Positions 27,185-37,211 of a stretch of DNA of 64,000 nt are shown here, piece by piece. How positions within the stretch are numbered: the first letter of the stretch is position 1; every line of letters begins with the position of its first letter. Source of the stretch: Novosphingobium sp. CECT 9465 (GTDB taxonomy: Bacteria; Pseudomonadota; Alphaproteobacteria; Sphingomonadales; Sphingomonadaceae); assembly GCF_920987055.1 (NCBI RefSeq), contig NZ_CAKLBX010000004.1:62001-126000 (forward strand), given 5' to 3'. A model generated the notes under the pieces. It ran no database searches. It was not told where the DNA came from and saw only the letters and a program-made list of their open reading frames with translations. The translations under genes and the position numbers were made by a program.

Positions 27185-27991
27185 TCAACGATCATCCGTT
27201 TCGATGACCTTCACGTCCGCTTCCCCGCACGCCGCGGTCAGCGCGGGACCGACCAGATTGTCCGTCACCAGATAATCGATGTCGTGCAGATCGCCGGCAC
27301 GCACCGGCGCGGGACGCCCGACCTTGCTCGAATCAGCTACCAGGATCACCTTGCGCGCGTGCTGGATGATCGTTCGCGTGACCTGCACTTCGTCCACCGC
27401 GAAATCCAGCAGGCTGCCGTCCGGGTCGATCGCGGAGATGCCGATCAGCGCATAATCGACCTTGAACGCGCGGATGAAGTTCATCGCGAGCGCACCGACG
27501 ACCGCACGGTCGTGGCGACGGACCTGGCCGCCGACCACGACCATGTCGATTCCGTCGCGGTCGGCCAGGATATCCACGACGTTGAGGTTGTTCGAAATCA
27601 CCATCAGGTCACGATGGTGGACGAGGTGGTTAGCCACCGCCTCGGTCGTGGTGCCGATGTTGATGAACAGCGACACCCCGTTGGGGATCAGCGCGGCCGC
27701 GGCCCTGCCGATCGCCGCCTTCGCCCCGGTAGCGACGGCGCGGCGGGTGACATAGTCGATATTGTCGACACCCGATGTTACGACTGCGCCACCATGGACG
27801 CGCGACAGCATCGACTTGCGCGCGAGAATGTTCAGATCCTTGCGGATCGTCTGCGGCGTGACGCCAAGCCGGTCGGCCAGTTCCTCCACCGCGACTTTCC
27901 CGGCGCTGCGTGCGAGTTCGAGAATCTGGAAGTGCCGGGCGACAATGCCGTCCGCGGTTACGTCCTGCTCGTCGCGACCGGTCGTTTCCAC
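27185..27991 (-). CDS. glpR: Glycerol-3-phosphate regulon repressor (DeoR family)
   Basis: 268 residues. The N-terminal DeoR helix-turn-helix is VEELADRLGVTPQTIRKDLN, followed by HGGAV and the sugar-phosphate binding DeoRC domain (NIGTTTEAVANHL, SNNLNVVDIL, VVVGGQVRRHDRAVVG, ADSSKVGR). The likely inducer is glycerol 3-phosphate. It is the second gene after glpD (13 bp gap) and should control both glpD-glpR and the divergent glpF-glpK-tpiA by binding palindromes at 29637-29670. Confidence 0.85.
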   Translation of the reverse strand: METTGRDEQDVTADGIVARHFQILELARSAGKVAVEELADRLGVTPQTIRKDLNILARKSMLSRVHGGAVVTSGVDNIDYVTRRAVATGAKAAIGRAAAALIPNGVSLFINIGTTTEAVANHLVHHRDLMVISNNLNVVDILADRDGIDMVVVGGQVRRHDRAVVGALAMNFIRAFKVDYALIGISAIDPDGSLLDFAVDEVQVTRTIIQHARKVILVADSSKVGRPAPVRAGDLHDIDYLVTDNLVGPALTAACGEADVKVIETDDR

Positions 27992-28003
27992 ACATGTTCT
28001 CCG

Positions 28004-29563
28004 TCAGGATGCAGCCGACATCCGGTTGCTCGCACCCGACCCTAGCCGATCCGCCAGATAGGCGTCGATCCGTTCGGCGGTACCTTCGGCGACGTGCAGG
28101 CCCAGCTTGCCGCGGCGGAACAATATGTCCTCCGCGCTGGTCGCCCATTCGCGGTCGCGCAGATAGTCGATCTCCCGCGCGTACAGCCCGGCCCCGAAAT
28201 CTTCGCCCAGATCAGCGGGGGTCTGCGCATCGCCGATCACGGTTTCGGTGCAGGTGCCGTAGGCGCGCGCGAGCCGGCGCAGCAACGCGGACGGCATCGC
28301 CGGATAGCGCGCCACGAGCGTGGTTACGTAGCGATCGAAATCGGCGTCCGGCATGTCGCCGCCCGGCAGGACGGCGCCCGCCGTCCACGCCTTGCCCGCT
28401 TCGGGAAAGAAGGGCGCGAGTTCGCCCATCGCATGCTCGGCAAGCTTGCGATAGGTCGTGATCTTGCCGCCGAAGATGCTTAGCATCGGCGCGCGATCGG
28501 TGCTGCCGTCCAGATCCAGCACATAATCGCGCGTCACCGCCGATGCGTTGGCGGCATGATCGTCGTACAGCGGGCGGATGCCCGAATAGGTCCAGGCGAT
28601 ATCGGCCTGCGCGACCGGCCGCTCGAAATAGCGCGCGACCGTCTCCAGCAGATAATCGATCTCGCCCTGGCCGATCGTCGCGCGCCCCGGTGCGCCTTCC
28701 CATGCCTCGTCGGTCGTCCCGATGAGCGTGAACCGCTCCTGATAGGGAATGGCGAAGACGATCCGCCGGTCGGGGTTCTGGAGCATGAACGCGTGGGCAC
28801 CCTCGTAAAGCCGCGGCACGACGATATGGCTGCCCTTGATGAGCCGGACGCCGCGATCCCGGCGCGCGTCGGGCACGTCGCCCAGCACATCGGCCACCCA
28901 TGGCCCCGCGGCATTGACGATCGCGCGCGCCGTCAGATCGCGCGTCCCGTGCGCATCTTCGATCGTGGTGATCCAGCCTGTACCCTCGCGGCGTGCCGCG
29001 GCCAGCCGGGTGTGCGTCAACACCGTCGCGCCGCGATCCGCCGCGTCGCGGGCGTTCAGCGCGACCAGCCGGCTGTCTTCCACCCAGCAATCCGAATAGA
29101 CGAACGCGCGCGGCGAACCCGGCTTCAGCCCGTTGCCGACCGGATCGCGATCCAGCGAGACGGTGCGGGTCGCTGGCAGCTTCTTGCGACCGCCGAGATG
29201 GTCGTAGAGGAATAGCCCCAGCCGCACCATCCAGGCCGGACGCGGCGATTGGCCTTGCGGCAGCACGAACTCCAGGGGCCAGATGATGTGCGGGGCCATG
29301 GCCCACAACCGCTCGCGTTCAATCAGCGCCTCGCGCACAAGCCGGAACTCGTAATATTCCAGATATCGCAGTCCGCCATGGATCAGCTTGGTCGATGCCG
29401 ACGAAGTATGGCTGGCGAGATCGTCCTTCTCGACCAGCGCGACGGACAGGCCGCGCCCCGCCGCATCGCGGGCGATGCCGACGCCGTTGATGCCGCCGCC
29501 GACGATCAGGAGATCGACGTCGTGCCGTGCGCGTGAACTTTGTGTGGATGCTGTCTGGTAAAC
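28004..29563 (-). CDS. glpD: Aerobic glycerol-3-phosphate dehydrogenase
   Basis: About 519 residues. The FAD-binding start is [20 protein letters not shown], followed by [52 protein letters not shown] and [16 protein letters not shown]. It oxidises glycerol 3-phosphate to dihydroxyacetone phosphate at the inner membrane and passes electrons to quinone. I place the start at the GTG at 29563 because AGGAGG lies 6 bp upstream; ATG codons further upstream lie in or before that ribosome site. It is operonic with glpR and divergent from glpF. Confidence 0.9.
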   Translation of the reverse strand, partial: VYQTASTQSSRARHDVDLLIVGGGINGVGIARDAAGRGLSVALVEKDDLASHTSSASTKLIHGGLRYLEYYEFRLVREALIERERLWAMAPHIIWPLEFVLPQGQSPRPAWMVRLGLFLYDHLGGRKKLPATRTVSLDRDPVGNGLKPGSPRAFVYSDCWVEDSRLVALNARDAADRGATVLTHTRLAAARREGTGWITTIEDAHGTRDLTARAIVNAAGPWVADVLGDVPDARRDRGVRLIKGSHIVVPRLYEGAHAFMLQNPDRRIVFAIPYQERFTLIGTTDEAWEGAPGRATIGQGEIDYLLETVARYFERPVAQADIAWTYSGIRPLYDDHAANASAVTRDYVLDLDGSTDRAPMLSIFGGKITTYRKLAEHAMGELAPFFPEAGKAWTAGAVLPGGDMPDADFDRYVTTLVARYPAMPSALLRRLARAYGTCTETVIGDAQTPADLGEDFGAGLYAREIDYLRDREWATSAEDILFRRGKLGLHVAEGTAERIDAYLADRLGSGASNRMSAAS

Positions 29564-29636
29564 CACTGATCGCCTCCTCATCGCCGGATCGACCGGCAGG
29601 GATGTCTGAAAACGAATATGCACCTGCCAATACGAA

Positions 29637-29681
29637 CTTTCAAACGAAAGTGTTGACGTTCGATCGAAATAGCGTGACAAT
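29637..29681 (+). promoter_or_regulatory. glpF promoter with GlpR-like operators
   Basis: CTTTCAAACGAAAG (29637-29650) and GTTCGATCGAAAT (29658-29670) are palindromic with the TTCG...CGAA character of GlpR sites. A -35-like TTGACG (29653-29658) and a -10-like GACAAT (29676-29681) lie 17 bp apart with the second palindrome between them. Repression by steric block is inferred. Confidence 0.5.
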
Positions 29682-29722
29682 CCGGTCACGAGCTACGAAC
29701 TCGATGTGGGAGAGAGAGCGGC

Positions 29723-30535
29723 ATGACCCGGCAGGCAATGGCAGGCACCACGTTGAGGGGCGAATTGATCGCCGAGGCGCTGGCGATGGCGATCATCATC
29801 ACGCTGGGCGATTCGGCGGCGGCGATGCTGATCCTCTACGATCCCAGTCCCTATGCCACCGCCTATTGGGGCGTCTGCATCGCCTGGGGGCTGGCGGTGA
29901 CGATCGCGATCTACGTCACCGGCGCGGTATCGGGCACGCATGCCAACCCGGCGGTGACGCTGGCGTTGACGCTGTTCCGCGGCTTTCCGCGCGCCAAGGT
30001 GCTGCCCTATGTCGTTGCGCAGGTGGTGGGGGCGATGATCGGTGCGGCGCTGGTCCATCAGCTGTTCGGGCCGGTGATCGACGCCTACAACGTCACTCAC
30101 GGGCTGACCCGTGCGGGCGGCGGTGCCGCCGGCGTGTTCTTCACCGCGCCCGGCGCGCACATCACGCCGCTCCACGCCTTTTGGGACGAGGTGATCCTAA
30201 CCGGCATTCTGCTGCTCGGCATCTTCGCGATCACCGACGAATTCAATACCTCCGCTCCGATGGCCAACGCCAGCGCGCTCGTCATCGGACTGCTGGTCGC
30301 CTGCATCGGCGCGGCGGCCGGCTATCTGGAAGGCTGGCCGATCAATCCGGCGCGCGATTTCGGACCGCGGCTGTTCTGCTGGCTGACCGGGTGGGGCGAC
30401 GCCGCGTTGCCGGGACCGGACAATTACTGGTGGGTGCCGATCGCCGGACCGCTGCTGGGCGGCGTGATCGGCGCTGGCATGTACCAGTATCTGGTGAAGC
30501 CTTATCTGCCGCCGCGCACGAGCGTCGCGGCATGA
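29723..30535 (+). CDS. glpF: Aquaglyceroporin, glycerol uptake facilitator
   Basis: 270 residues with six hydrophobic spans and the two NPA-type pore motifs of the MIP family, [11 protein letters not shown] near residue 75 and [11 protein letters not shown] near residue 208. The Asp after the second NPAR is characteristic of glycerol facilitators. It lets glycerol diffuse through the inner membrane. GGGAGAGAG precedes the ATG. It is the first gene of glpF-glpK-tpiA. Confidence 0.9.
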   Translation: MTRQAMAGTTLRGELIAEALAMAIIITLGDSAAAMLILYDPSPYATAYWGVCIAWGLAVTIAIYVTGAVSGTHANPAVTLALTLFRGFPRAKVLPYVVAQVVGAMIGAALVHQLFGPVIDAYNVTHGLTRAGGGAAGVFFTAPGAHITPLHAFWDEVILTGILLLGIFAITDEFNTSAPMANASALVIGLLVACIGAAAGYLEGWPINPARDFGPRLFCWLTGWGDAALPGPDNYWWVPIAGPLLGGVIGAGMYQYLVKPYLPPRTSVAA

Positions 30536-30552
30536 CCTTCAAGGAGAGAGAC

Positions 30553-32052
30553 ATGGCCGGCCCCAAGCACATCCTGGCGATCGACCAGGGCACCACCTCC
30601 ACCCGCGCGATCGTGTTCGATGCCGATGCGCAGCCGGTCGCCACCGCGCAGACCGAGTTCGCGCAGCATTATCCGCACCCCGGCTGGGTCGAGCACGATC
30701 CGGAAGACATCTGGCGCGACGCACTGGCGACCGCGCGGGACGCGATCGCGCAAAGCGGCGTCGGCGCGGCCGGCATCGCCGGGATCGGCATCACCAACCA
30801 GCGCGAGACCGTGGTGGTGTGGGACCGCGCGACCGGCGAAACGATCCACAACGCGATCGTGTGGCAGGACCGGCGGACCGCCGATCTATGTTCGCGGCTG
30901 AAGCGGGAAGGGCATGAACCGGCCGTGCGCGCGAAGACGGGACTGCTGCTCGATCCGTATTTTTCCGCGACCAAGCTGGCCTGGATCCTCGACCATGTCG
31001 ACGGTGCCCGTCTGCGCGCGGAACGAGGCGAGCTGGCGTTCGGCACGATCGACAGCTTCCTGCTGTGGCGGCTGACGGGCGGCGCGGTGCACGCCACCGA
31101 CGTGACCAACGCCAGCCGCACCTTGCTGTACGATATCCATGCCCAGCATTGGGATCCGGAATTATGCGCCCTGTTCGACGTGCCGATGGCGCTGCTGCCG
31201 GCGGTGCACGACAACAGCCACATCTTCGGCCACACCGCCGACGGCCTGTTCGATGCCGCGATCCCGGTGGCGGGCATCGCCGGGGATCAGCAGGCGGCGC
31301 TGTTCGGCCAGGCGTGTTTCGAAACCGGCATGGCCAAATCGACCTACGGCACCGGCTGCTTCATGCTGCTCAATACCGGCGAACAGGCGGTGGCCTCCGG
31401 AAACCGGCTGCTGACCACGCCGGCCTATCGGCTGAACGGCAGGATCACCTATGCGCTGGAGGGATCAATCTTCATCGCCGGCGGGGCGGTGAAGTGGCTG
31501 CGCGACGGCATCGGCGTCATCACCCATGCGCGCGAGACCAACGACATGGCGACGCAGGTGCCCGACAGCCACGGCGTCTTCATGGTCCCCGCGTTCGTCG
31601 GGCTAGGCGCCCCGCATTGGGATCCGGATGCGCGCGGCGCGATCTTCGGCCTGACGCTGGGGACGACCCAGGCGCATCTGGCGCGCGCGGCGCTGGAGGC
31701 GGTCGGGTATCAGACGATGGACCTGGCCGATGCGATGATCGCCGATGGCGGCGCGCCGCCCGCCATGATCCGGGTCGACGGCGGCATGGCCGCCAACGAC
31801 TGGCTGTGCCAGTTCCTCGCCGACATGCTGAACGTGCCGGTCGAGCGGCCGCGGCATCTGGAGACGACGGCACTGGGCGCGGCGTTCCACGCCGGTCTGG
31901 CCACCGGCGTGTGGCCCGACCTCGATGCGCTGGCCAGGACCTGGGTGCGCGGCGATTGTTTCGAGCCCAGAATGGGTCCGGCCGCGCGTGCGACCCTGGT
32001 CGCCGGCTGGCACGCGGCGCTGGCGAAGACGTTGACCGGGCCGCGGGCATGA
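30553..32052 (+). CDS. glpK: Glycerol kinase
   Basis: 499 residues, the normal length. FGGY kinase hallmarks are [69 protein letters not shown] and [15 protein letters not shown]. It makes glycerol 3-phosphate from glycerol and ATP, trapping it in the cell. AAGGAGAG lies just upstream of the ATG. The stop codon overlaps the tpiA start (ATGA), so translation is coupled. Confidence 0.93.
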   Translation: MAGPKHILAIDQGTTSTRAIVFDADAQPVATAQTEFAQHYPHPGWVEHDPEDIWRDALATARDAIAQSGVGAAGIAGIGITNQRETVVVWDRATGETIHNAIVWQDRRTADLCSRLKREGHEPAVRAKTGLLLDPYFSATKLAWILDHVDGARLRAERGELAFGTIDSFLLWRLTGGAVHATDVTNASRTLLYDIHAQHWDPELCALFDVPMALLPAVHDNSHIFGHTADGLFDAAIPVAGIAGDQQAALFGQACFETGMAKSTYGTGCFMLLNTGEQAVASGNRLLTTPAYRLNGRITYALEGSIFIAGGAVKWLRDGIGVITHARETNDMATQVPDSHGVFMVPAFVGLGAPHWDPDARGAIFGLTLGTTQAHLARAALEAVGYQTMDLADAMIADGGAPPAMIRVDGGMAANDWLCQFLADMLNVPVERPRHLETTALGAAFHAGLATGVWPDLDALARTWVRGDCFEPRMGPAARATLVAGWHAALAKTLTGPRA

Positions 32053-32792
32053 GCATGAATAAGCTCGTCGTCGCCAACTGGAAGATGAACGGATCGCGTG
32101 AGCTTCTCTCGGCACTGCCCCGCTTTGCCGCGGCGGCGGGGCCGGGTGTCCAAGTGGCGGTGTGTCCGCCGTTCCCGCTGATCGCGCTGGCTGTGGACCG
32201 GGGCGTCGCGGGCATCGTCGTCGGCGCGCAGGATTGCCACGCCGCACCTTGCGGGGCGCATACCGGCGCGGTCTCGGCGGCGCTGATCGCGGAGGCGGGC
32301 GCGCGGCTGGTGATCGTCGGCCATTCGGAGCGCCGCCGCCAATGCAACGAAAGCGACGCGCTGGTTGCCCGCAAGGCGGCCGCCGCCGTGGCGGCAGGGC
32401 TGGGCCCGCTGATCTGCGTCGGCGAGGAGGACGAGGGGGAGGATCCCGGCACGGTCGCGGCGCAGTTGCGCGCGTCGCTGCCCGGTGGTGCGCCGGCGGG
32501 CATCGTCGTCGCGTACGAACCCGTCTGGGCGATCGGTTCGGGGCGGACACCCGCGCCATCGCGCGTCGCATCGGTCCATGCCGCCCTGCGCGCGGCATTG
32601 ATCGCGGCCTTGGGCGATGTCGCCGGGAGGGCGGTGCCGATCCTGTACGGCGGCTCGGTCGATGCGGCCAACGCCGCGGCCTTTACCCGGGAACAGGATG
32701 TCGACGGCGTGCTGGTCGGTGGCGCCAGTCTGGACCGCGAGGCATTCCAGGCCATCATCGCCGCGGTATCCGCTACCGTCACGTTCCGGTGA
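32049..32792 (+). CDS. tpiA: Triose-phosphate isomerase
   Basis: 247 residues with all catalytic landmarks: the Lys in ANWKMNG, His in VIVGHSERR, Glu in [13 protein letters not shown] and the phosphate-binding YGGSVDAAN and GVLVGGASL segments. It interconverts dihydroxyacetone phosphate and glyceraldehyde 3-phosphate, so it links GlpD's product to glycolysis or gluconeogenesis. It overlaps glpK by 4 bp. It is probably a second copy in the cell, since a chromosomal tpiA is essential in most bacteria (inference). Confidence 0.92.
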   Translation: MSMNKLVVANWKMNGSRELLSALPRFAAAAGPGVQVAVCPPFPLIALAVDRGVAGIVVGAQDCHAAPCGAHTGAVSAALIAEAGARLVIVGHSERRRQCNESDALVARKAAAAVAAGLGPLICVGEEDEGEDPGTVAAQLRASLPGGAPAGIVVAYEPVWAIGSGRTPAPSRVASVHAALRAALIAALGDVAGRAVPILYGGSVDAANAAAFTREQDVDGVLVGGASLDREAFQAIIAAVSATVTFR

Positions 32793-33087
32793 CCCGGCAT
32801 TGAATGACCACGACGACCCCTGCCACGGCGTTCCCGGTCCTTCGGCCTCATGATGACGATCATTGCGCGGGCTCGATGCGACCAGTTCACGATGGCGCAA
32901 ACACTCAGAGGGGGCCGGTGAGAGGATGTTCGGAAACGTACGCTCTCATGACTGCCATCCGAGACGCTGGCCGAGTTTATTCCTTCGCTGGCCACAAGAC
33001 CAGCGGTCGCATTGACCTTGGCGGGTGTGCCGCGGGCGCCTGATCGACGACGATTGATCACGCTCTCATCCGCGGGTTGCTGCCGAC
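32793..33087. other. No supported gene after tpiA
   Basis: About 295 bases without a coherent protein. I see no clear terminator hairpin. It separates the glp operon from a cut-off restriction gene fragment, so one or more junctions probably lie here. Confidence 0.35.
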
Positions 33088-33336
33088 ATGCTCGCAATGG
33101 AAGAAGAGCACGGCAGTGAGGACGGATTGTTTGCCGAACTGGCCGAAGACGGTGAGCTGCTCATTAGCGACAAGGCCGCCAGGGCAAGGCTGAAGGAAAT
33201 CAAGGGCGACAAGACGGCGGCCGCCGAAGTCTTTGCCTTGAACGAATGGCTGAAGCTGGCCGCGCGCGAGATTGTGCAACCTGACGTCTGGAAATTGCCG
33301 CGGGGCATGATCACCCATTCCGGCATTCCCATTTGA
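33088..33336 (+). pseudogene. Possible type I restriction methylase (HsdM) C-terminal fragment
   Basis: The 82 codons contain LFAELAEDGELLIS and ARARLKEIKGDKTAAAEVFA, which resembles the helical C-terminal tail of HsdM subunits (pattern ARLKEIKGD). The 5' part is missing. The last codons come from an IS256-type element whose left tip is near 33311. It cannot be functional alone. Confidence 0.4.
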
Positions 33337-34323
33337 TATAGGCCTTATTATCGGAGGCCCATGTTTCGTCGATCTCGACGAGAACGGCGGAAACGAGGCG
33401 TAGGAGCGCCTGGTCGTTGGGGAAGACCCGGACCTTGACGGTGCGCCGCTTGAGCTCTTGTTGGACGGCGCGCTCGATGAGGTTCGAAGTGCGCAGGCGT
33501 CGGCGATGATGTTCGGGCAGCGTGAATACAGCCAGGCCTTCGGGAACGGCGTTTTCCAGCCATGTCGCGAGACTGGGGGCCGTATCGCGGTAGCCGGCAA
33601 CGAGCTCATCGAGCGCGACCTGGGCCTTGGCGAGCGTGGCTGCATTCCACACGCTGCGCAGCTCGGCACCGATACGCTCGCGGATGGCGGTGTTGGGGGC
33701 ATGGTGGACGGCGTTTGCGGCGAGGTGAAACTGGCAGCGCTGCCAGGTAGCGGCGCCGAGCACGGCGCGGCGAGCGGCACGCAGGCCGGCATGATCGTCG
33801 GAGACGATGAACTCGACGCCGCGCATGCCGCGTGCGACCAGGTCGTCAAGAAAACCACGCCAGTGGACCTCGGCTTCCGACAGGGCGACGCTGACCCCGA
33901 GCACCCGGCGCCGTTCGTCGGGGCCGATGCCGATAGCTGAGAGGACGGCTGCGTCGCGAACAACGCCGCCTGCGCGCATCTTCTCATACCGGGCGTCGAG
34001 GATCAGGTAGCGGATCTCACCGAGCGGGCGGTTGCGCCATGCCTCCAGCTCCTCATCCAGCAGGGCAGCGGCGCGGCTGACCTGGGATGAAGACAGGTTC
34101 TCGATGCCGAATTCGCGCAGCACCGCCTCAGCCTGCCGGGTCGAGACGCCCTTCACGTACATCTCGGCGACCGCCAGCATCACCGCGCGAACACCGCGGC
34201 AATTCCCTCGGGGCCATGTTCAATCAGCTGTTCCAGTACTGCCTCAATCGCCGTATCATGCTTGCTGTCCATTCGTTCTCTCCACGGGTGTGTTGTAACT
34301 CCATGGAATGCCGAAGATGGGCA
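33311..34323 (-). mobile_element. IS256-type element with internally deleted transposase
   Basis: The ends match as inverted repeats: TCACCCATTCCGGCATTCC near 33311 and, on the other strand, TGCCCATCTTCGGCATTCC ending at 34323. The transposase starts at 34272 (MDSKHDTAIEAVLEQLIEHG, then EGIAAVFAR), then jumps to VRAVMLAVAEMYVKGVSTRQ. About 60-70 codons present in complete IS256 enzymes are missing and the frame shifts at GTTCGC. The rest is intact to 33311, with DDHAGLRAARRAV and RTSNLIERAVQQELKRR. The element should be inactive. Confidence 0.7.
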
Positions 34324-34324
34324 G

Positions 34325-34352
34325 TTGGTGCCGGGGCATGCCCCGGCACCAA
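34325..34352. repeat. Perfect 28-bp palindrome
   Basis: 14 bases at 34325-34338 (TTGGTGCCGGGGCA) are the exact reverse complement of 34339-34352, with no spacer. It starts directly at the outer tip of the IS256-type element. It could be a rho-independent-type hairpin without a T-tract, or an insertion hot spot. Confidence 0.55.
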
Positions 34353-34399
34353 CTTACCGATCACGACCCGATCGAATTTCCAGACCTCGCGTTACACAA

Positions 34400-34552
34400 C
34401 CGAACACCCTGCACCTTGGCCATGCCGTTGAGGCCCGGCGCCGCGAAGGGCTCGATACCCCCGACCATCTTCTCGCCCATATTTCGCCGCTCGGATGGGC
34501 ACACATCCTCCTCACTGGCGAGTACCTTTGGCCCAAGGACGCCGGCGCTTAG
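34400..34552 (+). pseudogene. Tn3-family transposase C-terminal remnant
   Basis: The frame reads NTLHLGHAVEARRREGLDTP then DHLLAHISPLGWAHILLTGE and stops at 34550-34552. The ISPLGWxHIxLTGxYxW pattern is the usual end of Tn3-family TnpA. The stop codon lies inside the 38-bp type terminal repeat that starts at 34548, as is normal at the tnpA end of such elements. All upstream transposase sequence is gone. Confidence 0.65.
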
Positions 34553-34584
34553 GGTGTCATTCCGCCCTCAGCCGGAACCGACCC
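34548..34584 (+). repeat. Tn3-type terminal repeat, copy 1 (outermost base lost)
   Basis: Read outward to inward on the minus strand it starts GGGTCGGTTCCGG and ends ACCCTAAG, like Tn3-family 38-bp repeats (GGGG...TAAG). It has 37 of the 38 bp and one difference from copies 2 and 3. The element body lay to the left. It is fused directly to the ISKra4-type fragment, sharing CCC at 34582-34584. Confidence 0.65.
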
Positions 34585-34956
34585 AGAAATCGCCGAAGTC
34601 GTATTCGTACATCATGCGTTGCCGCACTCGCAGCGACAGGTCGGCAAGTGTCAGTTCCCTCAGAATTTTCCCGTCCTCGACAAGGTGGTGACGCTCACCC
34701 GTCCTTTGCGTGCCGAAACGGCGCCCATGCACCTTGAAAGCATGGAGATGATAATCTTCCCAACCAAACGCGATCTGGATTACCCGGTGCAGACCAAAAA
34801 GCGTCAGATCGCTGCGAACCAGCAAGCGTCGCCAAATCATCGGCGATATATCCCGGAGGCCGACCTTCAGACGGTAAGCGACAAGCGGAGCCGGTTTCGA
34901 CATGCTCCTAAAGCTACCGGATCAGCACCGTCACCCCCAGCTTTTTTATGCCCCCC
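34582..34956 (-). repeat. 375-bp second copy of the ISKra4-type transposon right end
   Basis: This stretch matches 25970-26344 base for base as far as I can compare, with equal length, including the outer tip of the terminal repeat. It encodes the first 107 residues of the pRiA4b ORF-3-like protein (34585-34903, minus strand). Flanking DNA differs immediately on both sides. It is the leftover end of a second transposon copy. Confidence 0.75.
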
Positions 34957-35050
34957 ATCTGGCGGGTCTGATTTAACACGGACGAGAACCTGAGGTCTTG
35001 TCCAGTCGCGAGGTGCGCCATTGCAGTGGGACATTTGCGAATGTCGGCCT

Positions 35051-36705
35051 CTAGCCGCTCTTATTCACGGAGGGTGGCTTGAGGGGTTGGCGGGAGTGGC
35101 ATAAGCCTCTGATCTGAATTAGGAACTGGGTGTCTAGTCCGAACCTGCCGCAGGGCAGAAAATGCCACAGGCCACACCCGCCATGAACGACGATATCGCA
35201 ACCTCATTCCGATTCCCAGCGGTTGGCGGGAAGAAGACCACAGCTGCGTTTGACGGTGGCCGCCTGACCTCGGACGGCGGCGTTCTGCTGCTGGCGCAGG
35301 CCGAGCGTGCGATGGGGATTTGCCGGAGGCTTGCGGCGTGCATTGCCGATCCGCGTGACCCTGTGCGGGTGATCCATCGCCTCGATGACATCTTTCGTGC
35401 CCGCGTGTTCGCGATTGCCTGCGGCTATGAGGATGCCGATGATCTCGACGCCCTGCGCGACGATCCGGGGTTCCGCCTGGCGCTGGGCAAGTTGCCGGGA
35501 TCGGGCGCGGGGTTGGCCAGCCAACCGACGATGAGCCGCTGGGAGAATGCGCCGAGCACGCGTGAGCTGGCCCGGATGATGGCCGAGATGATCGGGGTTT
35601 ACTGTGCCAGCTATCCGGCCCCGCCAGCGGCGGTGACGCTGGACATTGATGATACCTGCGATGTCGTCCACGGCTATCAGCAGCTCTCGTTCTGGAATGG
35701 CCATCACGGTGAGCGCTGCTTTCTGCCGATCCACGTCTACGACACCGCGACCGGCCGTCCGGTGGCGATGCTGCTGCGCACCGGCAAGACGCCATCGGGC
35801 GCCGAAGCTGCCGGCCACATCCGGCGCCTGGTGCGTCATATCCGCCGGCACTGGCCCGATACCCACATCACCATCCGGGGCGACGGGCATTACGGCCGCC
35901 CCGAAGTCATGGCCTTCTGCGAAGCGCACCGCGTCGATTACGTGTTCGGCTTGCCGACCAATGCCGCCCTGCGTGCCGATCCGGCTATCGTTGCCCTCGC
36001 CGATGCCTGCGCGGTCAAGCGGGCCAAGGCCCAGGATCCGGTGCTGCGGAGCTATGCCGAGACCCGCTACGGTGCCAAAAGCTGGAACTGCCAGCGCCGC
36101 GTCGTCGCTCGGATCGAGGCCAGCACGCTGGGCATGGATATCCGCTATGTCGTCACCTCGCTGGCTGAGGGTTCGGCTGAGCACATCTACGATACGCTCT
36201 ACTGCGCACGCGGCCAGGCCGAGAATCTGATCAAGCGCCACAAATCCCAGCTCGCCAGCGATCGCACCTCGTGCCGTTCGGCCAATGCCAATCAGATGCG
36301 CATCATCCTGCACACCGCTGCCTACTGGCTGATGTGGCGCATCCAGCAGGCTGTCCCCAAGACCACCGCGCTGGCCGCTGCCGAGTTCGCGACGCTACGC
36401 CTGCGCTTGCTCAAGGTCGCCGCCCGCGTCATCGAAACCGCATCGCGCATCCGTATCGCCTTCGCGTCAGCCTGCCCGGATGCCGGCGTGTTCAAAGCCA
36501 TCACCACCAGTCTCCGGCCAGCACCGACATAGCCAGTGCGGCAGTGCCGCACAAAGCCCGAGCCCTCGTCCTTCAATCTCGAAAAGCCCATCGCTCCTGG
36601 CACGGTGAAAAACGCCGCCGCCGGCGCTCGCCCACATCACGCGGCAACCGACCCACCAAACCCAAAACACCAATGTGCAGCGGGCTCATGAATAAGACAG
36701 GCTAG
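35051..36705 (+). mobile_element. IS1380-family insertion sequence, copy 1
   Basis: The ends share CTAGCC-N3-CTTATTCA: CTAGCCGCTCTTATTCA at 35051 and, reverse complemented, CTAGCCTGTCTTATTCATG ending at 36705. One transposase gene lies inside. Length about 1655 bp, equal to copy 2 at 42246-43902. The right end cuts the gene at 36706-37131. Confidence 0.7.
35162..36532 (+). CDS. IS1380-family transposase, copy 1
   Basis: 456 residues. Features of the family are FDGGRLTSDGGVLLLAQAER at the start, TLDIDDTCDVVHG (first Asp), RGDGHYGRPEVMAFCE (second Asp), YCARGQAENLIKRHKSQL (Glu) and MRIILHTAAYWLMW near the end. It is a DDE enzyme with an all-beta insertion domain. It is very similar to copy 2 (42420-43790) with scattered substitutions. 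The ATG at 35162 is supported because the second copy aligns from the same residue. Confidence 0.88.
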   Translation: MPQATPAMNDDIATSFRFPAVGGKKTTAAFDGGRLTSDGGVLLLAQAERAMGICRRLAACIADPRDPVRVIHRLDDIFRARVFAIACGYEDADDLDALRDDPGFRLALGKLPGSGAGLASQPTMSRWENAPSTRELARMMAEMIGVYCASYPAPPAAVTLDIDDTCDVVHGYQQLSFWNGHHGERCFLPIHVYDTATGRPVAMLLRTGKTPSGAEAAGHIRRLVRHIRRHWPDTHITIRGDGHYGRPEVMAFCEAHRVDYVFGLPTNAALRADPAIVALADACAVKRAKAQDPVLRSYAETRYGAKSWNCQRRVVARIEASTLGMDIRYVVTSLAEGSAEHIYDTLYCARGQAENLIKRHKSQLASDRTSCRSANANQMRIILHTAAYWLMWRIQQAVPKTTALAAAEFATLRLRLLKVAARVIETASRIRIAFASACPDAGVFKAITTSLRPAPT

Positions 36706-37131
36706 CCACTCCAGTCCCGCCTTATCGAGCAAACGGAGCAGGGCATCATCGCTTTGCGGCGGTGACTTTGCGATCATGGCAAATAGTCGCTGCCCGCGGA
36801 CTCGCGCCCTTGGCGGTTTGCCTACGTAGGGTGAACGGACCATCCGGGCTATCAGGCGATCTCCGCATGTCCGGCGTGCCTCGCCTAGGTCGGCATCGGT
36901 GCAGCCCCTACGGACTGCGATCGCGTAAACCGGAAAGCCGTAATCGTCTCCCAGGTAGCGGACCGCCATTGCCGGTTCGGACCGTTCGGGAAAGAAGCGG
37001 ACCGGGTCGAATGCAAGTGCGCGAGTCCGTTCCTGGAAATCGTATGCCCGCGGAGCGTCCTGTGCCGCCAAGGGCGCGGCTTGGCCGAGGACGAGCGCAG
37101 CGGCGATGCAGGCAGATCGGATCATGCTCAT
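36637..37131 (-). pseudogene. Exported hypothetical protein, 3' end cut by IS1380
   Basis: The frame starts with a signal peptide (MIRSACIAAALVLGQAAPLAA) and continues with RYLGDDYGFPVYAIAVRRG and CGDRLIARMVRS; it has paired Cys residues. I do not recognise the family. Native sequence runs to about 36706 (ends ...DKAGLEW); the remaining codons lie in the IS1380 end. The loss may be small. Confidence 0.5.
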
Positions 37132-37211
37132 ACATCACACGGCCTGTCCGGGCTGCATAGCCAGTTTCGCTGGCGTCGCGAATGCCGCCTACCCCCAACC
37201 CAGTCAGTCCA

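Noticed and set aside
29527..30540. Glycerol kinase with a 342-residue N-terminal extension
   Set aside because: The frame is open across glpF by chance. The kinase starts at 30553 with a ribosome site and normal length, and glpF is in another frame.
31580..33097. 505-codon minus-strand frame across glpK-tpiA
   Set aside because: Ser/Arg/Pro-rich antisense of two well-recognised enzymes.
35204..36313. 369-codon minus-strand frame over the IS1380 transposase
   Set aside because: The same antisense frame appears over copy 2; it mirrors codon bias of the transposase.
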